From Sporisorium sorghi (lineage: Eukaryota; Basidiomycota; Ustilaginomycetes; Ustilaginales; Ustilaginaceae): a stretch of DNA of 64,000 nt. The notes beneath the pieces were generated by a model. That model was not told the origin of the DNA. It did no database searches and was given only the letters and a program-made list of their open reading frames with translations. The DNA lies in assembly GCA_023212695.1 (NCBI GenBank), contig JALCCG010000027.1, positions 1-64,000 of the forward strand, in the 5' to 3' direction. Within the stretch, counting starts at the first letter, position 1. Every line of letters begins with the position of its first letter. A program made the position numbers and the translations under genes. Below, piece after piece: positions 55,501 to 63,889 of this stretch.

Positions 55501-57605
55501 GATTCGCCAACCGCTTCCCTGCCACGCTGCGACAGCTCTGCTTCAAGGATTCGCGCGACTACCTCAAGGTGCTCGATAGCGAGACCGCTGCTGGTTCCAA
55601 CAACGGATCCGACCCACACTCGACAGAGGACGACCGTTTCCTGGTTTGCCAGCCCGAGGTGGAGGTCGAGATGTCCGGCAACTGGCTTCGTCGATGGCAG
55701 TCGGACGACTCGGAGCTCTTCTTCAGCTTCTGCCGCAGCTATCACCGTCAGCTCGCCAGCCTGTTTGCCAGCTCCAAGTCGCTCGAGAGCGTCTCCAAGT
55801 ACTTTTTCGGCGGTCCGGGCTATGCGCATCTGGCGACGTGCGTGCACCAAAAGTGCTTGGCGCTGGTGCATCGCGTCATCCTGTCCGTCACCACGCTCTC
55901 GTCGCAGAAGAACTTCAATCCGGCTGGCGAGACCGCCAACGTGCTCTCGGGAAGCACGGCGGGCAAGCCACGCATCCTCGAGGCAGCCAACCGTCGATGC
56001 ACGGCGATTGTTGTCGACATCGTGCGTGCGCCGGCAGGCAGCAACATGATCTTTGCTCCCATGCTGGGCCTGCACATCAAGGCGCTCATCAAGAGGACCT
56101 CGCTGTACGACGTTCAGGGCGTCTTCTGTCTGCTCGACTGGCTGGATGGAGTCATCGGCCACATGGACTCGAACGACCTCATCGGCGAAGGACTGATCGA
56201 CGTTTCGTTCATCATCACCACCATCGGCATGCTGCTCGAGAATGCCGATCACGCGCTGGCGCTCATGCGCACCATTGCCTTCTGCTACGCCAACTTTGGC
56301 GTGTTGACGGCGACGACCGAGAACCGGCTCTACTTTTGCGAGCAGATCCTCCTCAAGCCGAGCGTGTTCCACAAGCTGTTTCTGTCGTGGTCGTTCACCA
56401 TCCGTGCGTACTATCTGCACCTGCTGGTGTTCCGACTGGCTCGCATCCGGGACTTCCCGTCGCCTAAGGACGATCCGAACGGCAGGACGGCGGTGCGCGT
56501 GGTGCGGCTCTTCAACCAACGATTGGAAGCGCTGCGAAAGAGGCACAACTTCTTCTCGCCCGAGGTCGATTCCAGCTCAGACGGGACCAAGTCCGAGGAT
56601 GGCAGGTCGAGGAAGTCCGGCACGTCGACATTCGTCAGCACCATCAAGCGCACCTCGACCGACGGGGGTGCGAGCTCGGAGGGCAGCATCGAGGGCCGTC
56701 CCAAAGCCGAGAAAATCATGGGCATGACGGCGGTCGACCCGAGCGCCACCCCCGCCGCCAAGAATGCCGAGGGCAAGAAAGCGTCGCACTCCAAGACCAA
56801 GAGCTGGCTCAAGGCGTTCCGCAGCTCGAGCAAGCAGGATGTGCGCACCTCAGGCACGCAGTCGCCGCGCGCCGCGAGCCATCAGGCGAAGGGCACACCC
56901 ACGGGCGAGTCGGACGACGACAGCAAGACGATCGGCAGCTCGCGCACGACGCCGCGGACGTCGTTTGAGTCGGTCAGCTCGGACGCCATGTCGGACGTGT
57001 CGACGCTGGCGGGCAGTGTGCGCGGAGCCAAGACGCCCAAGAGCGGCAGCGCGTTTGAGTTTGATATCAAGCAGCAGCAGCAAAAGGAGCAGCAGAATGG
57101 CGGCGGCGGCGGCGCAGCAGCAGCAACGGCAGGGAGTGGAGCACTCACACCGACGCACGACGCAGGCATCGCCAAGGATACGGTATTTGACCTGCAATCG
57201 ACGCACGCGCAGCACCTGCCCACGCCCGGACGCACGCCGCAGTCGCCGCGCATCTCGAAGGCCTTCTCGCGCCGCGCGTCGATGCTGCCCGGACCGGCCT
57301 CAGAGCTGGTAGCCGGCGAGGGGGGCGACGACGATCCCGTGCCGCCGCTGCCCGACGTGCCTGCGGAGCATCTCGCCGGCGGGCTAGGACTCAGCGGCGT
57401 CAACGGTGCCACTGCCGCTGCAACGACCGCGGACGAGGTGTACTCGGAGACGCTGCACATCTACGCAGTGCAGAGTTTGAGGGAGTACGAGCAGACGGTT
57501 CAGGAGCACGATGAGTTCTTTGCATCGCTGCCAGAGGACCAGTCGACGCAGGTGCCGCGCCTGCCTGTGAACTGGCCCGCGATGTGGTCTTCGAACGGCG
57601 AGTAG
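52542..57605 (+). CDS. large DUF1765-type fungal protein
   Basis: One uninterrupted frame encodes 1687 residues. Residues 1-800 are disordered and Ser/Ala/Pro-rich with many SP and TP sites. A folded, helical region runs from about 805 to 1330, starting WHEVESALRRFRDKSV. It includes FFDWIRSLLLELQHVQ, LIFSGRLLAVAFFRVNG, the stretch from VFCLLDWLDGVIGHMDSNDL, and KLFLSWSFTIRAYYLHLLVFRLARI. The last block and overall design fit the fungal DUF1765 family, whose function is not established. Residues 1335-1640 are again disordered with basic, Ser-rich segments. A final acidic helix carries YSETLHIYAVQSLREYEQTVQEHDEFFASLP. No membrane segment is evident. It may be a cytosolic scaffold, but no function is claimed. 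Confidence 0.75.
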   Translation: MQRTPVSVASSLGVGQLQSNANRDGSSQINSASSTSHVPASLGIGAPRAPSRSLSERLKLSRHASSCSVTPRSAANADGLHFNNAAPPSRNTNACASFPSIPTWSPQSSSSYTHAPDGLSTASSTGSLGSASASSSSRNFLVPIGATGARQKLSISNASQRRRLALSEDNARAADSPIGPQSSCDALGFNRSSSSLHNLAELNGTASPGFSRSSSVGVLPSAPTASQPASNSTMTPAELVQQAAMQRLSSQRIMPAPKVRSISDSFVPARSSSSRPAAHQPASSSSPAVEREQPSFSAASPALAAEPRAAPLPLSSTSAASQSTCLTVPHPSASSLAPQPRKDFPAPPAIPAATVDPKIASRPLTPAEVYKRAMLERDAERAKSVSRVNVVPSPNPPSSAPQVSAPTLDLDLGLPSSSFFFDDDDAAGTRDAKPAPALAASSPYANASPETQDRPHVPSAPPSQDANSRRIAAALASAKTPQRGSELPSLQKSYDDAMAIQDRIRSGFSDEPAYGGLFDSDVNPFATQDKPKDAARSYLALRDGDEDVDSRTKATPKQNASTSLASRQQETQQEVAAAPVTPSTAATDAPRTPPADKSFVHLSTPEQDRAKHSAEPPSSDLTPSHQSRRTSSSSFRALNTSEAIDTERRPSLPREMSLKTLTSPPHKLENSPGPREEAALQAGATAANTTSPVLPVSQLNPTSSKPSTRAWPMIDGERTVQPLPEESTADPIRWRPSHEALPAVSPLQQSRFSEASTDFSDSRAPTRNENRYSGRASSISSHGALEEESHDAQLLPASAWHEVESALRRFRDKSVSAAADRGNLLRAVLLPFLALEAETATVDVIGAGPYLVGKARRALFFDWIRSLLLELQHVQTSADRGAILESIACIIESRNFSASILSADPEDEARFSSVFGHILSYAIGELNKKGVYQNTLIFSGRLLAVAFFRVNGVASKLLRALPVNRFALERVAREFEWQKKRPRDFDRFANRFPATLRQLCFKDSRDYLKVLDSETAAGSNNGSDPHSTEDDRFLVCQPEVEVEMSGNWLRRWQSDDSELFFSFCRSYHRQLASLFASSKSLESVSKYFFGGPGYAHLATCVHQKCLALVHRVILSVTTLSSQKNFNPAGETANVLSGSTAGKPRILEAANRRCTAIVVDIVRAPAGSNMIFAPMLGLHIKALIKRTSLYDVQGVFCLLDWLDGVIGHMDSNDLIGEGLIDVSFIITTIGMLLENADHALALMRTIAFCYANFGVLTATTENRLYFCEQILLKPSVFHKLFLSWSFTIRAYYLHLLVFRLARIRDFPSPKDDPNGRTAVRVVRLFNQRLEALRKRHNFFSPEVDSSSDGTKSEDGRSRKSGTSTFVSTIKRTSTDGGASSEGSIEGRPKAEKIMGMTAVDPSATPAAKNAEGKKASHSKTKSWLKAFRSSSKQDVRTSGTQSPRAASHQAKGTPTGESDDDSKTIGSSRTTPRTSFESVSSDAMSDVSTLAGSVRGAKTPKSGSAFEFDIKQQQQKEQQNGGGGGAAAATAGSGALTPTHDAGIAKDTVFDLQSTHAQHLPTPGRTPQSPRISKAFSRRASMLPGPASELVAGEGGDDDPVPPLPDVPAEHLAGGLGLSGVNGATAAATTADEVYSETLHIYAVQSLREYEQTVQEHDEFFASLPEDQSTQVPRLPVNWPAMWSSNGE

Positions 57606-58170
57606 TGTGTTTGGATGCATTGTTTAATTGATATGGAGATGTATGGTTTTCTAGCAAGCAAGACATTGGTATTAGCATTACATTGGTTGCGGACGAGTGG
57701 GTGTGAGTGTGTGAGGGTGATGTCGTGTGCATTGCCGCGGACGTGCGAAGGAAGAAAGCGCGGCGGAGGCGGAGGAGGATGTGGTAAGTCCGGCTCGGCT
57801 ATTGGCTTTTTTTTTTTTTTTTTTTTTTCATTTAGGGTGCAGCGGAGGAAAGGAGGCGGGCTGGCATTTGGCTGTCAAGAGAGGCAGGCTGTAAGCGATG
57901 ATCGACCTTTTGTTTTTTGTTTTTTGTTTTTGTTTTTTTTTTTTTTTTGGGCAAAATGACTTCATGGAAGAGCTGCAGCGTGACAGTCGTGAGACCAGAA
58001 GCTCGGTTGTGCGGCTTTTGGGCAGCGGTTTGCTGAGTGAGTGAGAGCGGAGACCCTTTGCCTTGAGCAAGTCTTGGATGTGTATATACATGTCGTAGCT
58101 TGGAAGGTTGGCTTCGTACGATCGTCCATATACCTCTATACGTATCGTTCCGGACAAAAAGCTTTGGACG
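57606..58170. other. intergenic region between the DUF1765 and DUF1624-like genes
   Basis: 3' flank of one gene and promoter of the next, same strand. It includes T-tracts at 57807-57828 and 57939-57948 and a TGTGTG-rich stretch near 57700. No gene is seen. Confidence 0.5.
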
Positions 58171-59817
58171 ATGGAGTCAGCACAACCAACACCGACGGCG
58201 GAGCAGCTGGCGTCCGTGCAGGACACCAACTTCGCCCTCGCTCCCTCGTCCTCGACACGCAACTACGGCTCGACACCCCGCACCACAGATGCTGCTGCTG
58301 CAACGAGATCGAAGCACCCCACGACGACCTCTTCACGCGCGGTGGCACCCGATCTGCTGCGCGGGCTCATCCTCCCGCTCATGTCGCTGGACCACGCGGC
58401 GCTCTTCCTCGGCGCATGGCTGCACGGCACGCCCAAAGCCTCCGAGAACGCCGGCACGGTCTTCACGCGCTGGAACTTCGACGCCGCGTACGTCAGCCGC
58501 ACTCTCACGCATCTGTGCGCGCCCGGGTTCTTCTTCCTCATGGGCATGGGCTGCGTGTACTTCCACCGCTCAAGGGCACGTCTCGGGTGGGGAAGGGGCA
58601 GGATTGCACGGCATTTCGCAACAAGGGCCGCCGCGCTGACGATCGTCAATAAGGTGATGGCAGAGAGCCTCATGTGGGGAAGAGGGTTGTGGGTGATCAA
58701 TATCGTGATGATCGGGCTGGCGGTGGATTATCTGTTGACAGGGCTGTTGTGTTTGGTGCTGGAGGAGACGGAGGTTGTGCTGGCGAGGTGGGTGGACGGG
58801 TGGTTGGGAGGGAGGGGTAAGCAGAGGGGTGATGGCGAGGCGAGGCGGCTGCTGCACGGTGAGGAGGGTGGTGCAGAGGCTGCGGTGTCGTCGACGTCGA
58901 AGCGAGCGCAAACGCTCTCGTTCTGGCTGCACAACGCGCTACTCGCACTATTGACGTACATCACCATCTTTTGGAACGTCTGGCTCTCGCTTTCCGGTGG
59001 ACACTGCGCTCCGACCTCGCTCACACCATCTCCCTCCACCAGCACTGCGGCACCACTCGAGCTACTCGCCCTCTTCCCCGCTTCCGCCCAACAGCAACCC
59101 GCCGCCCCTCATCCCAGCTCGCGCCTCGGCCCCTGGTTCGACTTCTGGTTCTATCCCGTACAAACCCAACGCGTCATGTCGGGCTTCCCCCCGCTCGCCT
59201 GGATCTCGTTCTGCCTGCTCGGCATGCTCTACGCGCGCCTCATGCTGCACAAGCGCTGGACCCCTCGCGCGGTCGTCGCGTGCAACGCCGGTGCCGCCGT
59301 CACGCTCGCCTCCCTATTCGTAGCCACGCGACTGCTGCACTTCGGCAACCTGTCCGAGGCCTGTCTCCAGATGCCCGAGCAGCGCGCGCGACCCGACGCA
59401 AACCAGTACTTGGTCAACGTCAAAAGTTTCTTCTACATCACAAAGTATCCGCCCAGCCCGGCGTTTATGTTCTTCACCATGTCGGTGAATTTCGCGCTGC
59501 TGGCGGTGTTCAGTGCGATCCCGCCTGCGGTGGCGACTGCGATCCCTGGATTGATGGACTTTGGCGGATCGGCGTTGTTCTTCTACGTGGCGCATATGTA
59601 TCTGTACAGCCTGCTGGCGGTTCCTGCGCGCTACTTTTTCGAGCATGAGTTGCCGGATAAGCCGCCGAACGAGTGGGAACGCACGCGGGGGTTGGGCAAC
59701 ACGGTGCCGTTCTGGGTGACGTGGGTGGTGGGCCTGCTGATTCTGGGCCCCATGTGCCGTGCCTATGGCCGGTTCAAGGCCGCCCAGTCGCCTGATTCGC
59801 TCTGGCGCTTCTTTTAG
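58171..59817 (+). CDS. DUF1624 / HGSNAT-like multi-pass membrane protein
   Basis: The frame from the first ATG encodes 548 residues; the frame is open a little upstream without an ATG. After a disordered N-terminus of about 70 residues comes RAVAPDLLRGLILPLMSLDHAALFLGAW, the signature start of the DUF1624 family, to which the catalytic domain of heparan-alpha-glucosaminide N-acetyltransferase belongs. His at LMSLDHA is in the usual place. About ten membrane helices follow, including CAPGFFFLMGMGCVYFH, VINIVMIGLAVDYLLTGLLCLVL and the C-terminal VPFWVTWVVGLLILGPMCRAYGRFK. The family moves acetyl groups across membranes or is uncharacterised in fungi; the substrate here is unknown. A cytosolic loop at residues 215-245 is charged. 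The stop codon is only 19 bp from that of the convergent gene. Confidence 0.7.
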   Translation: MESAQPTPTAEQLASVQDTNFALAPSSSTRNYGSTPRTTDAAAATRSKHPTTTSSRAVAPDLLRGLILPLMSLDHAALFLGAWLHGTPKASENAGTVFTRWNFDAAYVSRTLTHLCAPGFFFLMGMGCVYFHRSRARLGWGRGRIARHFATRAAALTIVNKVMAESLMWGRGLWVINIVMIGLAVDYLLTGLLCLVLEETEVVLARWVDGWLGGRGKQRGDGEARRLLHGEEGGAEAAVSSTSKRAQTLSFWLHNALLALLTYITIFWNVWLSLSGGHCAPTSLTPSPSTSTAAPLELLALFPASAQQQPAAPHPSSRLGPWFDFWFYPVQTQRVMSGFPPLAWISFCLLGMLYARLMLHKRWTPRAVVACNAGAAVTLASLFVATRLLHFGNLSEACLQMPEQRARPDANQYLVNVKSFFYITKYPPSPAFMFFTMSVNFALLAVFSAIPPAVATAIPGLMDFGGSALFFYVAHMYLYSLLAVPARYFFEHELPDKPPNEWERTRGLGNTVPFWVTWVVGLLILGPMCRAYGRFKAAQSPDSLWRFF

Positions 59818-59836
59818 CTTTCATTTTGCTAGAATG

Positions 59837-60422
59837 TTACGATGTTGCAAAGACCTCGGCTTGGTAGATCGTCACGCGGCCGTAGTCGTCTGTGCTTCCG
59901 TTGAGTTGGAATCTTAGCCAGGTTGCGGGCTTCGCCTCCAACGACAGGCTGCTGAGATCGAAGTACTGCTTGGCGTTGGTATCTTTGGGGAAGAGATCCG
60001 CAGCGACGGGGAACCACGCCTTGCCGTCCTGCTCAGACGCGAGTATGCTGAACGACATCGGGCTGAAGCCGCCTGCGAATGTGAGGGAAAGGCTGTGCAG
60101 CTGGTGGAGCGAGATCGGGTGGGCGAGTTTGAACGTGAGCAGGTAGTGTGCGGATGAAGGGTCGCTGTTGGGTGGAAGGTTGTCGGAGGTCCAGCAGGTT
60201 TCGGGCGAGCCGTCGAGCATGCATTTGGCGTCTTTGGAGGTGCCGGATGAGACTCTGTACAGGAAAAGGGGCAGAGCGGGATTGAGAAACAGAGACGAGC
60301 GAGCAGTTGTTGGGGGGCGAAGGGGCGCAGACTCACTTGACTTTGACTTCGGTGGTGAGGAGGTTGACGAGCGTTGTGCCCGGTGGCGCTGCAGGTGCGC
60401 TGAGCGTGGGAGCGACCGTCAT
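59837..60422 (-). CDS. NR2C2AP (TRA16)-like discoidin-fold protein, two exons
   Basis: Exons 60422-60337 and 60254-59837 encode 167 residues. The 82-nt intron runs GTGAGT...GTACAG and splits a Lys codon, giving KVSSGTSKDAKCMLDGSPETCWTSDN across the join. The body reads LTFKLAHPISLHQLHSLSLTFAGGFSPMSFSI, WFPVAADLFPKDTNAKQYFDL and the C-terminal DDYGRVTIYQAEVFA. Order and motifs match animal nuclear receptor 2C2-associated protein, a small conserved protein with a galactose-binding/discoidin-like sandwich, down to ETCW.SD, the GGF turn and the GRV.IY end. In animals it binds the orphan receptor TR4; fungi lack that receptor, so the conserved role must be older and is unknown. The start is the first ATG. 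Confidence 0.85.
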
Positions 60423-60992
60423 GGTGCTAGAGATAGGATGTTCCGATGGGTCGTGATGGAGAGAGAGGGAAAAGAAGCTCACGAGACTCCACTTTTTTTC
60501 CCACCGCAAAGCATCTTCTCTGCGCAAAAACTTCTTGGACCCTGAGAGGCGAAAGTGGCAAGACGCTTCTCACACACCATCCTCCGACTGCATTCGATTC
60601 GCACGCTTCTCCTCGTCCTGCCGACCAAAGCTTTGTTCTGATTTGGTGCGCAGCGAGGGCCCAAACTCTGTCAGCCAGCCAGCAAGCCAACTCGCTCGGC
60701 GCGCGACACACGCGCCTCGCATGGCTGCATGACCCCTTTGTTCCCACGCCTTTGTGCACGGACGCCACTTCATTTCGTCGTCGCTGCAACACGACCAACC
60801 TTCCCACCACTCAACACGCTCTGCGCACACGCAAGCGCATACGCGCTTCAGTGCGTGTCCAACTTCTACTTATACCAACCGTCTCGTCTCTTCACGAACC
60901 ATCGTCTTCTCTACCAACACCATCAGATCTACGCTCATCAGTTCATCCCTACTCTATTCGATTACGAAGAGGACGACGACGACGACGACGAC
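60423..60992. promoter_or_regulatory. bidirectional promoter and RNase H1 leader
   Basis: Separates divergent NR2C2AP-like and RNase H1 genes. The half nearer RNase H1 is poor in G and rich in CAC and CTTC. It contains an ATG at 60721 with a three-codon frame ending TGA, and an overlapping in-frame ATG at 60729 that would extend RNase H1 by 88 residues. Confidence 0.5.
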
Positions 60993-62024
60993 ATGGGCAA
61001 GGCGAGCAAAGGCGGCGGCTACTATGCCGTCCAGAAGGGCAGGCAGCAGGGCATCTATCGTACGTGGGCCGAATGCGAGGCGGCCACCAAGGGCTTTGCG
61101 GGTGCCGTCTTCAAGAAGTTTGACAGTCAAGATGCTGCTCAGGCGTTCGTCAAGGGTGATGGATATGGGGCATCTTCGAGCAGCGTCAACACCAGTTCGG
61201 CTTCCAGCTCTTCCCGTCCATCGTACCATCCATACGCCACCACGGCTCCATCTAGCAAAGCATCCGGCAAGAAATGGAGCAAGCAGGCGGCAGCAAAGCA
61301 CGCACCCGCACCCGCATCCGCTCTCGGCAAGCGCACCTCGCACCACTCGGAGCAAGCATCGACCAAACGGCCTCACCTAGACCCTGTCTTCCCCTCCTTC
61401 CCCGCAGCCGCAGGAAGCTCCACTGGCAGCGCCTCGCACCGCAAAAGCATCGTCTACTGCGACGGCTCCTCGATCGGCAACGGCAAATCCGGCGCCCGCG
61501 CCGGCTGGGGCGTATTCTTCGAAGACTCGGACCTACACCACCTCAACGAATCGCGCCGCCTCCCCGGCCCCGCCCAGACCAACAACCGTGCCGAGCTCAT
61601 GGCCATCATCCGCGCCATCCAGCTGTGCCCCAACGACGGCCGCCAGCTCGTCATCTTCAGCGACAGCCGCTACAGCATGGACGCGGTGACCAAATGGCTG
61701 CCGGGCTGGAAGCAGCGCGGCTTCAGAACGGCGACGGGCGAGGCGGTGCAGAACCAGGATCTGATCATGCTGCTGGATCGGGAGCTGGCGGGGAGGTACC
61801 CGCATCCGAAGCTCGAGCATGTAAAGGGGCACAGTGGGATTGATGGAAACGAAATTGTGGACAGGATGGCGAGGTACGGCGCGAGCTTGCCGGAGGCGGA
61901 TTCGGCGGATTTGGGAAGGAGGTCGACGGCGCCGGAGAGCCATGTGAGGCATGTTGATCTGGGTGGGGTGGTGACGATCAACGTGTCGGTGACGCCGACA
62001 AAGACGTCGGCGCAGATGGGCTAG
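60993..62024 (+). CDS. RNH1: ribonuclease H1 with hybrid-binding domain
   Basis: From the ATG at 60993 the protein has 343 residues. The N-terminal RNA:DNA hybrid-binding (viroplasmin-like) domain covers about residues 8-54: YYAVQKGRQQGIYRTWAECEAATKGFAGAVFKKF. A Ser/Ala-rich linker follows. The RNase H fold starts at about 151 and has all catalytic acids: Asp157 (VYCDGSS), Glu201 (NNRAEL), Asp224 (FSDSRY) and Asp290 (NEIVDRM), plus His in KGHSG. It cuts the RNA strand of RNA:DNA hybrids in nucleus and mitochondria. I chose this ATG because MGKASKGGGYY matches the usual start of the domain. The frame is open to an earlier ATG at 60729; that 88-residue extension is basic and free of acids until its last dozen residues, so it may be a mitochondrial presequence or only a G-poor leader. 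Confidence 0.92.
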   Translation: MGKASKGGGYYAVQKGRQQGIYRTWAECEAATKGFAGAVFKKFDSQDAAQAFVKGDGYGASSSSVNTSSASSSSRPSYHPYATTAPSSKASGKKWSKQAAAKHAPAPASALGKRTSHHSEQASTKRPHLDPVFPSFPAAAGSSTGSASHRKSIVYCDGSSIGNGKSGARAGWGVFFEDSDLHHLNESRRLPGPAQTNNRAELMAIIRAIQLCPNDGRQLVIFSDSRYSMDAVTKWLPGWKQRGFRTATGEAVQNQDLIMLLDRELAGRYPHPKLEHVKGHSGIDGNEIVDRMARYGASLPEADSADLGRRSTAPESHVRHVDLGGVVTINVSVTPTKTSAQMG

Positions 62025-62299
62025 CTGTAGAGCAGACAATGGCTAGAAACTTGTCAGATCTCTGAGGCAGGCGCTTCATCCAGTGAGGTCTTTACCGAGG
62101 AGAAGCTCATTCGAAATGGTGTTCGTGAATCTCGCTGAAGCGAGTGCATGTGTAGATCAAGTGGACGTGCGACGAGCACAACAGCGTGAAGTTTGCGCGA
62201 GGACGAGACGATCTGCCGTCGACAGTAGAATTCCGCAGGCGTCGATGTCGGTCCCCCGACGATGAGGACCCTATTTGAGTCGAGACTCGTGCGGCTTTC

Positions 62300-62812
62300 T
62301 TGCTCTTGCAGCTAGGGCAAATCTGCAGTCTGAGCTCTAAATTTTTTTTTGTCTGGGGGGCCAGAAGCGGCTCTTGCCTCGGCAACGGTAAATCGTGGGC
62401 ACAAGCTGGCTGGGCGGTCTGGTGTCCAGATCCGCAGCTGGACCACCTCATCGAGTCCGGCCCTTTGGAAGGGTATGAGCAAACCAACAACCGTGCCGAG
62501 CTCACGGCGCTCATCAAGGCTGCCTGGGCTACTCGACTCGAGTCTCGTCGGGTGGTCATCTTCTCCGACAGCAAGTATGCCATCGACTGCGTAGGCAGAC
62601 ACCTGCCCAAGAGGAGAGACAACGGCTTTATCAACACCAGGGGCTTTCCTGTCGCAAATCAGGACTTGATCGAGCAACTCGACAATGCATTGAGCTGGCA
62701 CTCTCGTCCTCCCGTCCTTCAATACATCAAGGCCCATGCCGGTCACGAGGGTAACGAGATTGCCGATCGAATGGCCAAGAAAGCTTGCCAGGGCGACTAC
62801 CATAGGTATTAA
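62300..62812 (+). pseudogene. second RNase H copy, hybrid-binding domain and first catalytic Asp lost
   Basis: Open from about 62300 but with no ATG until the extreme 3' end. From 62366 it reads SGSCLGNGKSWAQAGWAVW, then NNRAELTALIKAA, VIFSDSKYAID, VANQDLIEQLDNAL and HAGHEGNEIADRMAKKA. It is clearly a copy of the RNase H domain of the gene just upstream. The hybrid-binding domain is missing and the first catalytic Asp is Ser (codon 62366-62368). The later Glu, Asp, His and Asp are kept. No start and no intact first strand suggest a pseudogene or an exon of an unseen spliced gene. If translated it should be inactive or nearly so. Confidence 0.65.
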
Positions 62813-63339
62813 CGATGCTCAGCTTATCGATCGAAATTGCATGTATCATTCGAACGATTGGGTCAAGAGACTGCGAGTCAAGTCGCCCTAAGCGGGCTAT
62901 CCGGCATCTTTGTGCGGAAATGACGGGTCGACCCTGTACAGGGGCAGAAAGTTCGAATGCGAGCGAGATCGTCGAAGAGCTGCAGAAGCTATCGGACTCA
63001 GACCGAATCGCAGCTCAGAACATCGGAGCTGCCGACAAGCCTGGACGCTTCGATCCGCAGAGACTCGGGTCACCCGCTCTTGCAGCAGCAGCAACAAGGC
63101 AAGTCACCTCCGAGGTATTCATTTTGGGCAAACAGAACCGACGGCGGCTTCCCGAATGCCACCAAGTACTGCCAGTGTTCCCGTAGATCAATGCTGTTGG
63201 CTCGTGGCATGTATGCAGTTCGAGCGTCACTTTGTCCTGTTGCAGGGGGCGTGTCTATTTCTGCACGATCACAAAGTGACAGCCACAGCCGTGTGACAGC
63301 AGCGAATTGTGCAGATCTGCAGGCGTCCTCGAGGTCTTC
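62813..63339. other. spacer between RNase H copies 2 and 3, with a short ORF
   Basis: No RNase H similarity is visible. An 88-codon frame with its own ATG (62920-63186) contains SEIVEELQKLSDSDRIAAQNIG, which looks helical, but it matches no family I know and may be chance. Confidence 0.35.
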
Positions 63340-63664
63340 ACTCTTCCGCTTCTGCAGCGGCAACTGCAGCAACCGCGCCGCATTGATGGCTGTCCTTCGT
63401 GCTATCCAGCTCGCCCCGGACGACGGTCGTCAACTCGTCATCTTCACCGAAAGCCAGTACGTCACCGACACCATGCAAGCAAGGCTGATCAAATGGATGT
63501 ACGACGGCTGCAGTGCTGTTGCGAACCACGATCTCATCGAGGCGGCCCATTTGGCACTCTTCTATCATATTCCTCGTCCTATTCTTCTGCATGTCGAGGC
63601 ACACGCCGCGGGCCACGAGGGAAACGAGATCGCAAATCGCATGGCCAACGCTGCTTGCGACTAA
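63340..63664 (+). pseudogene. third RNase H copy, three catalytic positions changed
   Basis: Reads NRAALMAVLRAIQLAPDDGRQLVIFTESQY, VANHDLIEAAHLALF and HVEAHAAGHEGNEIANRMANAA, closest to the C-terminal half of RNase H1 (compare AIIRAIQLCPNDGRQLVIFSDSRY). All three acids expected in this span are replaced: Glu to Ala (63380-63382), Asp to Glu (63449-63451), Asp to Asn (63635-63637). The first half of the domain is absent. It cannot be an active RNase H; a decayed copy is most likely. Confidence 0.65.
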
Positions 63665-63802
63665 CATGCAAATCAATGGGATCAGTACGCGGACGTCAGC
63701 TCAGCCTGACTCGTAAAGCGCGACGCCCGAGCTGCGTACGAGATAGCAGCGCAAAAGTGTCAAGATCTTATTGCACGTCAGAGTCGAAGTATCACCGTCA
63801 GC

Positions 63803-63889
63803 GTTGAGGCCCATGCCGATCACGAGGGTAACGAGATTGTCGATTGAATGGCCAAGAAGGTTTGCAAGAGACATTACTGCTAGTATCTA
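63803..63889 (+). pseudogene. fourth RNase H remnant, tail only, with stop codon
   Basis: Reads EAHADHEGNEIVD, then a TGA stop (63845-63847), then MAKKVCK. The DNA closely follows the 3' end of copy 2, including the CACGAGGGTAACGAGAT block and the ATGGCCAAGAA block, so it derives from that copy rather than directly from RNase H1. Confidence 0.65.

Noticed and set aside
54774..56546. 590-codon open frame on the minus strand
   Set aside because: Antisense shadow of the DUF1765 gene, with no recognisable motif.
58108..58170. In-frame extension of the DUF1624-like protein from a TTG
   Set aside because: Non-ATG start; the first ATG at 58171 was used.
62300..63889. RNase H fragments as part of a retrotransposon
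   Set aside because: They resemble the adjacent cellular RNase H1 more than element RNase H domains, and no reverse transcriptase, integrase or long terminal repeat is visible.
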